From Balanoglossus misakiensis (taxonomy: Eukaryota; Hemichordata), in assembly GCA_040954595.2 (NCBI GenBank), contig CM082583.2, forward strand, positions 11,098,001 through 11,162,000: a stretch of 64,000 nt of DNA, in the 5' to 3' direction. The translations under genes were made by a program, and so were the position numbers. The notes below the pieces were generated by a model. It was not told where the DNA came from and did no database searches. It was given only the letters and a program-made list of their open reading frames with translations. Of the stretch, positions 11,801 to 23,400 are shown one piece after another; position 1 is the first letter of the stretch, and each line of letters opens with the position of its first letter.

Positions 11801-14400
11801 TCGGATTTTCAAAATTTGGTCATTTCTTGAAAAAATCATGGGTTATAGCTCAGGAAAAAAGTCGAAAAATCGAGGATTTTTCGACTTTTCGGATTTTCAA
11901 AATTTGGTCATTTTTTGAAAAAATCATGGGTTATAGCTCAGGAAAATCTTCAAAAATCGAGGATTTTTCGACTTTTCGGATTTTCAAAATTTGGTCATTT
12001 TTTGAAAAAATCATGGGTTATAGCTCAGGAAAATCTTCAAAAATCGAGGATTTTTCGACTTTTCGGATTTTCAAAATTTGGTCATTTTTTGAAAAAATCA
12101 TGGGTTATAGCTCAGGAAAATCTTCAAAAATCGAGGATTTTTCGACTTTTCGGATTTTCAAAATTTGGTCATTTTTTGAAAAAATCATGGGTTATAGCTC
12201 AGGAAAATCTTCAAAAATCGAGGATTTTTCGACTTTTCGGATTTTCAAAATTTGGTCATTTTTTGAAAAAATCATGGGTTATAGCTCAGGAAAATCTTCA
12301 AAAATCGAGGATTTTTCGACTTTTCGAATTTTCAAAATTTGGTCATTTTTTGAAAAAATCAAGGGTTATAGCTCAGGAAAATCTTCAAAAATCGAGGATT
12401 TTTCGACTTTTCGGATTTTCAAAATTTGGTCATTTTTTGAAAAAATCATGGGTTATAGCTCAGGAAAATCTTCAAAAATCGAGGATTTTTCGACTTTTCG
12501 GATTTTCAAAATTTGGTCATTTTTTGAAAAAATCATGGGTTATAGCTCAGGAAAATCTTCAAAAATCGAGGATTTTTCGACTTTTCGGATTTTCAAAATT
12601 TGGTCATTTTTTGAAAAAATCATGGGTTATAGCTCAGGAAAATCTTCAAAAATCGAGGATTTTTCGACTTTTCGGATTTTCAAAATTTGGTCATTTTTTG
12701 AAAAAATCATGGGTTATAGCTCAGGAAAATCTTCAAAAATCGAGGATTTTTCGACTTTTCGGATTTTCAAAATTTGGTCATTTTTTGAAAAAATCATGGG
12801 TTATAGCTCAGGAAAATCTTCAAAAATCGAGGATTTTTCGACTTTTCGGATTTTCAAAAATTTGGTCATTTTTTGAAAAAATCATGGGTTATAGCTCAGG
12901 AAAATCTTCAAAAATCGAGGATTTTTCGACTTTTCGGATTTTCAAAATTTGGTCATTTTTTGAAAAAATCATGGGTTATAGCTCAGGAAAATCTTCAAAA
13001 ATCGAGGATTTTTCGACTTTTCGGATTTTCAAAATTTGGTCATTTTTTGAAAAAATCATGGGTTATAGCTCAGGAAAATCTTCAAAAATCGAGGATTTTT
13101 CGACTTTTCGGATTTTCAAAATTTGGTCATTTCTTGAAAAAATCATGGGTTATAGCTCAGGAAAATCTTCAAAAATCGAGGATTTTTCGACTTTTCGGAT
13201 TTTCAAAATTTGGTCATTTTTTGAAAAAATCATGGGTTATAGCTCAGGAAAATCTTCAAAAATCGAGGATTTTTCGACTTTTCGGATTTTCAAAATTTGG
13301 TCATTTTTTGAAAAAATCATGGGTTATAGCTCAGGAAAATCTTCAAAAATCGAGGATTTTTCGACTTTTCGGATTTTCAAAATTTGGTCATTTCTTGAAA
13401 AAATCATGGGTTATAGCTCAGGAAAATCTTCAAAAATCGAGGATTTTTCGACTTTTCGGATTTTCAAAATTTGGTCATTTTTTGAAAAAATCATGGGTTA
13501 TAGCTCAGGAAAATCTTCAAAAATCGAGGATTTTTCGACTTTTCGAATTTTCAAAATATGGTCATTTTTTGAAAAAATCATGGGTTATAGCTCAGGAAAA
13601 TCTTCAAAAATCGAGGATTTTTCGACTTTTCGGATTTTCAAAATTTGGTCATTTTTTGAAAAAATCATGGGTTATAGCTCAGGAAAATCTTCAAAAATCG
13701 AGGATTTTTCGACTTTTCGGATTTTCAAAATTTGGTCATTTTTTGAAAAAATCATGGGTTATAGCTCAGGAAAATCTTCAAAAATCGAGGATTTTTCGAC
13801 TTTTCGGATTTTAAAAAATTTGGTCATTTTTTGAAAAAATCATGGGTTATAGCTCAGGAAAATCTTCAAAAATCGAGGATTTTTCGACTTTTCGGATTTT
13901 CAAAATTTGGTCATTTTTTGAAAAAATCACGGGTTATAGCTCAGGAAAATCTTCAAAAATCGAGGATTTTTCGACTTTTCGGATTTTCAAAATTTGGTCA
14001 TTTTTTGAAAAAATCACGGGTTATAGCTCAGGAAAATCTTCAAAAATCGAGGATTTTTCGACTTTTTGGATTTTCAAAATTTGGTCATTTTTTGAAAAAA
14101 TCATGGGTTATAGCTCAGGAAAATCTTCAAAAATCGAGGATTTTTCGACTTTTCGGATTTTCAAAATTTGGTCATTTTTTGAAAAAATCATGGGTTATAG
14201 CTCAGGAAAATCTTCAAAAATCGAGGATTTTTCGACTTTTCGGATTTTCAAAATTTGGTCATTTTTTGAAAAAATCATGGGTTATAGCTCAGGAAAATCT
14301 TCAAAAATCGAGGATTTTTCGACTTTTCGGATTTTCAAAATTTGGTCATTTTTTGAAAAAATCATGGGTTATAGCTCAGGAAAATCTTCAAAAATCGAGG
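5836..14400 (+). repeat. Satellite subfamily G (CGGATTTTC monomers)
   Basis: In the left part of the array nearly all monomers read TTCGGATTTTC. Exceptions reading TTCGAATTTTC are at about 6233, 7016, 9113, 9454, 10150, 12325 and 13544. Further marker variants here are GAGGTTTTTTCG (6302, 7521, 8043, 9785, 10392) and TTTCTTGA. The markers recur at multiples of 87 bp, give or take 1-2 bp, showing block duplication. Confidence 0.85.
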
Positions 14401-17400
14401 ATTTTTCGACTTTTCGAATTTTCAAAATTTGGTCATTTTTTGAAAAAATCATGGGTTATAGCTCAGGAAAATCATAAAAAATCGAGGATTTTTCGACTTT
14501 TCGAATTTTCAAAGTTTGGTCATTTTTTGAAAAAATCATGGGTTATAGCTCAGGAAAATCTTCAAAAATCGAGGATTTTTCGACTTTTCGAATTTTCAAA
14601 GTTTGGTCATTTTTTGAAAAAATCATGGGTTATAGCTCAGGAAAATCTTCAAAAATCGAGGATTTTTCGACTTTTCGAATTTTCAAAATTTGGTCATTTT
14701 TTGAAAAAATCATGGGTTATAGCTCAGGAAAATCTTCAAAAATCGAGGATTTTTCGACTTTTCGAATTTTCAAAATTTGGTCATTTTTTGAAAAAATCAT
14801 GGGTTATAGCTCAGGAAAATCTTCAAAAATCGAGGATTTTTCGACTTTTCGAATTTTCAAAATTTGGTCATTTTTTGAAAAAATCATGGGTTATAGCTCA
14901 GGAAAATCTTCAAAAATCGAGGATTTTTCGACTTTTCGAATTTTCAAAATTTGGTCATTTTTTGAAAAAATCATGGGTTATAGCTCAGGAAAATCTTCAA
15001 AAATCGAGGATTTTTCGACTTTTCGAATTTTCAAAATTTGGTCATTTTTTGAAAAAATCATGGGTTATAGCTCAGGAAAATCTTCAAAAATCGAGGATTT
15101 TTCGACTTTTCGAATTTTCAAAATTTGGTCATTTTTTGAAAAAATCATGGGTTATAGCTCAGGAAAATCTTCAAAAATCGAGGATTTTTCGACTTTTCGA
15201 ATTTTCAAAATTTGGTCATTTTTTGAAAAAATCATGGGTTATAGCTCAGGAAAATCTTCAAAAATCGAGGATTTTTCGACTTTTCGAATTTTCAAAATTT
15301 GGTCATTTTTTGAAAAAATCATGGGTTATAGCTCAGGAAAATCTTTAAAAATCGAGGATTTTTCGACTTTTCGAATTTTCAAAATTTGGTCATTTTTTGA
15401 AAAAATCATGGGTTATAGCTCAGGAAAATCTTCAAAAATCGAGGATTTTTCGACTTTTCGAATTTTCAAAATTTGGTCATTTTTTGAAAAAATCATGGGT
15501 TATAGCTCAGGAAAATCTTCAAAAATCGAGGATTTTTCGACTTTTCGAATTTTCAAAATTTGGTCATTTTTTGAAAAAATCATGGGTTATAGCTCAGGAA
15601 AATCATAAAAAATCGAGGATTTTTCGACTTTTCGAATTTTCAAAGTTTGGTCATTTTTTGAAAAAATCATGGGTTATAGCTCAGGAAAATCTTCAAAAAT
15701 CGAGGATTTTTCGACTTTTCGAATTTTCAAAGTTTGGTCATTTTTTGAAAAAATCATGGGTTATAGCTCAGGAAAATCTTCAAAAATCGAGGATTTTTCG
15801 ACTTTTCGAATTTTCAAAATTTGGTCATTTTTTGAAAAAATCATGGGTTATAGCTCAGGAAAATCTTCAAAAATCGAGGATTTTTCGACTTTTCGAATTT
15901 TCAAAATTTGGTCATTTTTTGAAAAAATCATGGGTTATAGCTCAGGAAAATCTTCAAAAATCGAGGATTTTTCGACTTTTCGAATTTTCAAAATTTGGTC
16001 ATTTTTTGAAAAAATCATGGGTTATAGCTCAGGAAAATCATAAAAAATCGAGGATTTTTCGACTTTTCGAATTTTCAAAGTTTGGTCATTTTTTGAAAAA
16101 ATCATGGGTTATAGCTCAGGAAAATCATAAAAAATCGAGGATTTTTCGACTTTTCGAATTTTCAAAGTTTGGTCATTTTTTGAAAAAATCATGGGTTATA
16201 GCTCAGGAAAATCTTCAAAAATCGAGGATTTTTCGACTTTTCGAATTTTCAAAATTTGGTCATTTTTTGAAAAAATCATGGGTTATAGCTCAGGAAAATC
16301 TTCAAAAATCGAGGATTTTTCGACTTTTCGAATTTTCAAAATTTGGTCATTTTTTGAAAAAATCATGGGTTATAGCTCAGGAAAATCTTCAAAAATCGAG
16401 GATTTTTCGACTTTTCGAATTTTCAAAATTTGGTCATTTTTTGAAAAAATCATGGGTTATAGCTCAGGAAAATCTTCAAAAATCGAGGATTTTTCGACTT
16501 TTCGAATTTTCAAAATTTGGTCATTTTTTGAAAAAATCATGGGTTATAGCTCAGGAAAATCTTCAAAAATCGAGGATTTTTCGACTTTTCGAATTTTCAA
16601 AATTTGGTCATTTTTTGAAAGAATCATGGGTTATAGCTCAGGAAAATCTTTAAAAATCGAGGATTTTTCGACTTTTCGAATTTTCAAAATTTGGTCATTT
16701 TTTGAAAAAATCATGGGTTATAGCTCAGGAAAATCTTCAAAAATCGAGGATTTTTCGACTTTTCGAATTTTCAAAATTTGGTCATTTTTTGAAAAAATCA
16801 TGGGTTATAGCTCAGGAAAATCTTCAAAAATCGAGGATTTTTCGACTTTTCGAATTTTCAAAATTTGGTCATTTTTTGAAAAAATCATGGGTTATAGCTC
16901 AGGAAAATCTTCAAAAATCGAGGATTTTTCGACTTTTCGAATTTTCAAAATTTGGTCATTTTTTGAAAAAATCATGGGTTATAGCTCAGGAAAATCATAA
17001 AAAATCGAGGATTTTTCGACTTTTCGAATTTTCAAAGTTTGGTCATTTTTTGAAAAAATCATGGGTTATAGCTCAGGAAAATCATAAAAAATCGAGGATT
17101 TTTCGACTTTTCGAATTTTCAAAGTTTGGTCATTTTTTGAAAAAATCATGGGTTATAGCTCAGGAAAATCTTCAAAAATCGAGGATTTTTCGACTTTTCG
17201 AATTTTCAAAATTTGGTCATTTTTTGAAAAAATCATGGGTTATAGCTCAGGAAAATCTTCAAAAATCGAGGATTTTTCGACTTTTCGAATTTTCAAAATT
17301 TGGTCATTTTTTGAAAAAATCATGGGTTATAGCTCAGGAAAATCTTCAAAAATCGAGGATTTTTCGACTTTTCGAATTTTCAAAATTTGGTCATTTTTTG

Positions 17401-20400
17401 AAAAAATCATGGGTTATAGCTCAGGAAAATCTTCAAAAATCGAGGATTTTTCGACTTTTCGAATTTTCAAAATTTGGTCATTTTTTGAAAAAATCATGGG
17501 TTATAGCTCAGGAAAATCTTCAAAAATCGAGGATTTTTCGACTTTTCGAATTTTCAAAATTTGGTCATTTTTTGAAAAAATCATGGGTTATAGCTCAGGA
17601 AAATCTTCAAAAATCGAGGATTTTTCGACTTTTCGAATTTTCAAAATTTGGTCATTTTTTGAAAAAATCATGGGTTATAGCTCAGGAAAATCTTCAAAAA
17701 TCGAGGATTTTTCGACTTTTCGAATTTTCAAAATTTGGTCATTTTTTGAAAAAATCATGGGTTATAGCTCAGGAAAATCTTCAAAAATCGAGGATTTTTC
17801 GACTTTTCGAATTTTCAAAATTTGGTCATTTTTTGAAAAAATCATGGGTTATAGCTCAGGAAAATCTTCAAAAATCGAGGATTTTTCGACTTTTCGAATT
17901 TTCAAAATTTGGTCATTTTTTGAAAAAATCATGGGTTATAGCTCAGGAAAATCTTCAAAAATCGAGGATTTTTCGACTTTTCGAATTTTCAAAATTTGGT
18001 CATTTTTTGAAAAAATCATGGGTTATAGCTCAGGAAAATCTTCAAAAATCGAGGATTTTTCGACTTTTCGAATTTTCAAAATTTGGTCATTTTTTGAAAA
18101 AATCATGGGTTATAGCTCAGGAAAATCTTCAAAAATCGAGGATTTTTCGACTTTTCGAATTTTCAAAATTTGGTCATTTTTTGAAAAAATCATGGGTTAT
18201 AGCTCAGGAAAATCTTCAAAAATCGAGGATTTTTCGACTTTTCGAATTTTCAAAATTTGGTCATTTTTTGAAAAAATCATGGGTTATAGCTCAGGAAAAT
18301 CTTCAAAAATCGAGGATTTTTCGACTTTTCGAATTTTCAAAATTTGGTCATTTTTTGAAAAAATCATGGGTTATAGCTCAGGAAAATCTTCAAAAATCGA
18401 GGATTTTTCGACTTTTCGAATTTTCAAAATTTGGTCATTTTTTGAAAAAATCATGGGTTATAGCTCAGGAAAATCTTTAAAAATCGAGGATTTTTCGACT
18501 TTTCGGATTTTCAAAATTTGGTCATTTTTTGAAAAAATCATGGGTTATAGCTCAGGAAAATCTTCAAAAATCGAGGATTTTTCGACTTTTCGAATTTTCA
18601 AAATTTGGTCATTTTTTGAAAAAATCATGGGTTATAGCTCAGGAAAATCTTTAAAAATCGAGGATTTTTCGACTTTTCGAATTTTCAAAATTTGGTCATT
18701 TTTTGAAAAAATCATGGGTTATAGCTCAGGAAAATCTTCAAAAATCGAGGATTTTTCGACTTTTCGAATTTTCAAAGTTTGGTCATTTTTTGAAAAAATC
18801 ATGGGTTATAGCTCAGGAAAATCTTCAAAAATCGAGGATTTTTCGACTTTTCGAATTTTCAAAATTTGGTCATTTTTTGAAAAAATTGTGGGTTATTGCT
18901 CAGGAAAATCTTCAAAAATCGAGGATTTTTCGACTTTTCGACTTTTCAAATTTGGTCATTTTTTGAAAAAATCATGGGTTATAGCTCAGGAAAATCTTTA
19001 AAAATCGAGGATTTTTCGACTTTTCGAATTTTCAAAATTTGGTCATTTTTTGAAAAAATCATGGGTTATAGCTCAGGAAAATCTTCAAAAATCGAGGATT
19101 TTTCGACTTTTCGAATTTTCAAAGTTTGGTCATTTTTTGAAAAAATCATGGGTTATAGCTCAGGAAAATCTTCAAAAATCGAGGATTTTTCGACTTTTCG
19201 ACTTTTCAAAATTTGGTCATTTTTTGAAAAAATCATGGGTTATAGCTCAGGAAAATCTTTAAAAATCGAGGATTTTTCGACTTTTCGAATTTTCAAAATT
19301 TGGTCATTTTTTGAAAAAATTGTGGGTTATTGCTCAGGAAAATCTTCAAAAATCGAGGATTTTTCGACTTTTCGACTTTTCAAATTTGGTCATTTTTTGA
19401 AAAAATCATGGGTTATAGCTCAGGAAAATCTTCAAAAATCGAGGATTTTTCGACTTTTCGAATTTTCAAAATTTGGTCATTTTTTGAAAAAATCATGGGT
19501 TATAGCTCAGGAAAATCTTCAAAAATCGAGGATTTTTCGACTTTTCGAATTTTCAAAATTTGGTCATTTTTTGAAAAAATCATGGGTTATAGCTCAGGAA
19601 AATCTTCAAAAATCGAGGATTTTTCGACTTTTCGAATTTTCAAAATTTGGTCATTTTTTGAAAAAATCATGGGTTATAGCTCAGGAAAATCTTCAAAAAT
19701 CGAGGATTTTTCGACTTTTCGAATTTTCAAAATTTGGTCATTTTTTGAAAAAATCATGGGTTATAGCTCAGGAAAATCTTTAAAAATCGAGGATTTTTCG
19801 ACTTTTCGAATTTTCAAAATTTGGTCATATTTTGAAAAAATCATGGGTTATAGCTCAGGAAAATCTTCAAAAATCGAGGATTTTTCGACTTTTCGAATTT
19901 TCAAAATTTGGTCATTTTTTGAAAAAATCATGGGTTATAGCTCAGGAAAATCTTCAAAAATCGAGGATTTTTCGACTTTTCGAATTTTCAAAATTTGGTC
20001 ATTTTTTGAAAAAATCATGGGTTATAGCTCAGGAAAATCTTCAAAAATCGAGGATTTTTCGACTTTTCGAATTTTCAAAATTTGGTCATTTTTTGAAAAA
20101 ATCATGGGTTATAGCTCAGGAAAATCTTCAAAAATCGAGGATTTTTCGACTTTTCGAATTTTCAAAATTTGGTCATTTTTTGAAAAAATCATGGGTTATA
20201 GCTCAGGAAAATCTTCAAAAATCGAGGATTTTTCGACTTTTCGAATTTTCAAATTTGGTCATTTTTTGAAAAAATCATGGGTTATAGCTCAGGAAAATCT
20301 TCAAAAATCGAGGATTTTTCGACTTTTCGAATTTTCAAAATTTGGTCATATTTTGAAAAAATCATGGGTTATAGCTCAGGAAAATCTTCAAAAATCGAGG

Positions 20401-23400
20401 ATTTTTCGACTTTTCGAATTTTCAAAATTTGGTCATTTTTTGAAAAAATCATGGGTTATAGCTCAGGAAAATCTTCAAAAATCGAGGATTTTTCGACTTT
20501 TCGAATTTTCAAAATTTGGTCATTTTTTGAAAAAATCATGGGTTATAGCTCAGGAAAATCTTCAAAAATCGAGGATTTTTCGACTTTTCGAATTTTCAAA
20601 ATTTGGTCATTTTTTGAAAAAATCATGGGTTATAGCTCAGGAAAATCTTCAAAAATCGAGGATTTTTCGACTTTTCGAATTTTCAAAATTTGGTCATTTT
20701 TTGAAAAAATCATGGGTTATAGCTCAGGAAAATCTTCAAAAATCGAGGATTTTTCGACTTTTCGAATTTTCAAATTTGGTCATTTTTTGAAAAAATCATG
20801 GGTTATAGCTCAGGAAAATCTTCAAAAATCGAGGATTTTTCGACTTTTCGAATTTTCAAAATTTGGTCATTTTTTGAAAAAATCATGGGTTATAGCTCAG
20901 GAAAATCTTCAAAAATCGAGGATTTTTCGACTTTTCGAATTTTCAAAATTTGGTCATTTTTTGAAAAAATCATGGGTTATAGCTCAGGAAAATCTTCAAA
21001 AATCGAGGATTTTTCGACTTTTCGAATTTTCAAAATTTGGTCATTTTTTGAAAAAATCATGGGTTATAGCTCAGGAAAATCTTCAAAAATCGAGGATTTT
21101 TCGACTTTTCGAATTTTCAAAATTTGGTCATTTTTTGAAAAAATCATGGGTTATAGCTCAGGAAAATCTTCAAAAATCGAGGATTTTTCGACTTTTCGAA
21201 TTTTCAAAATTTGGTCATTTTTTGAAAAAATCATGGGTTATAGCTCAGGAAAATCTTCAAAAATCGAGGATTTTTCGACTTTTCGAATTTTCAAAATTTG
21301 GTCATTTTTTGAAAAAATCATGGGTTATAGCTCAGGAAAATCTTCAAAAATCGAGGATTTTTCGACTTTTCGAATTTTCAAAATTTGGTCATTTTTTGAA
21401 AAATCATGGGTTATAGCTCAGGAAAATCTTCAAAAATCGAGGATTTTTCGACTTTTCGAATTTTCAAAATTTGGTCATTTTTTGAAAAAATCATGGGTTA
21501 TAGCTCAGGAAAATCTTCAAAAATCGAGGATTTTTCGACTTTTCGAATTTTCAAAATTTGGTCATTTTTTGAAAAAATCATGGGTTATAGCTCAGGAAAA
21601 TCTTCAAAAATCGAGGATTTTTCGACTTTTCGAATTTTCAAAATTTGGTCATTTTTTGAAAAAATCATGGGTTATAGCTCAGGAAAATCTTCAAAAATCG
21701 AGGATTTTTCGACTTTTCGAATTTTCAAAATTTGGTCATTTTTTGAAAAAATCATGGGTTATAGCTCAGGAAAATCTTCAAAAATCGAGGATTTTTCGAC
21801 TTTTCGAATTTTCAAAATTTGGTCATTTTTTGAAAAAATCATGGGTTATAGCTCAGGAAAATCTTCAAAAATCGAGGATTTTTCGACTTTTCGAATTTTC
21901 AAAATTTGGTCATTTTTTGAAAAAATCATGGGTTATAGCTCAGGAAAATCTTCAAAAATCGAGGATTTTTCGACTTTTCGAATTTTCAAAATTTGGTCAT
22001 TTCTTGAAAAAATCATGGGTTATAGCTCAGGAAAATCTTCAAAAATCGAGGATTTTTCGACTTTTCGAATTTTCAAAATTTGGTCATTTTTTGAAAAAAT
22101 CATGGGTTATAGCTCAGGAAAATCTTCAAAAATCGAGGATTTTTCGACTTTTCGAATTTTCAAAATTTGGTCATTTTTTGAAAAAATCATGGGTTATAGC
22201 TCAGGAAAATCTTCAAAAATCGAGGATTTTTCGACTTTTCGAATTTTCAAAATTTGGTCATTTCTTGAAAAAATCATGGGTTATAGCTCAGGAAAATCTT
22301 CAAAAATCGAGGATTTTTCGACTTTTCGAATTTTCAAAATTTGGTCATTTTTTGAAAAAATCATGGGTTATAGCTCAGGAAAATCTTCAAAAATCGAGGA
22401 TTTTTCGACTTTTCGAATTTTCAAAATTTGGTCATTTTTTGAAAAAATCATGGGTTATAGCTCAGGAAAATCTTCAAAAATCGAGGATTTTTCGACTTTT
22501 CGAATTTTCAAAATTTGGTCATTTTTTGAAAAAATCATGGGTTATAGCTCAGGAAAATCTTCAAAAATCGAGGATTTTTCGACTTTTCGAATTTTCAAAA
22601 TTTGGTCATTTTTTGAAAAAATCATGGGTTATAGCTCAGGAAAATCTTCAAAAATCGAGGATTTTTCGACTTTTCGAATTTTCAAAATTTGGTCATTTTT
22701 TGAAAAAATCATGGGTTATAGCTCAGGAAAATCTTCAAAAATCGAGGATTTTTCGACTTTTCGAATTTTCAAAATTTGGTCATTTTTTGAAAAAATCATG
22801 GGTTATAGCTCAGGAAAATCTTCAAAAATCGAGGATTTTTCGACTTTTCGAATTTTCAAAATTTGGTCATTTTTTGAAAAAATCATGGGTTATAGCTCAG
22901 GAAAATCTTCAAAAATCGAGGATTTTTCGACTTTTCGAATTTTCAAAATTTGGTCATTTTTTGAAAAAATCATGGGTTATAGCTCAGGAAAATCTTCAAA
23001 AATCGAGGATTTTTCGACTTTTCGAATTTTCAAAATTTGGTCATTTTTTGAAAAATCATGGGTTATAGCTCAGGAAAATCTTCAAAAATCGAGGATTTTT
23101 CGACTTTTCGAATTTTCAAAATTTGGTCATTTTTTGAAAAAATCATGGGTTATAGCTCAGGAAAATCTTCAAAAATCGAGGATTTTTCGACTTTTCGAAT
23201 TTTCAAAATTTGGTCATTTTTTGAAAAAATCATGGGTTATAGCTCAGGAAAATCTTCAAAAATCGAGGATTTTTCGACTTTTCGAATTTTCAAAATTTGG
23301 TCATTTTTTGAAAAAATCATGGGTTATAGCTCAGGAAAATCTTCAAAAATCGAGGATTTTTCGACTTTTCGAATTTTCAAAATTTGGTCATTTTTTGAAA

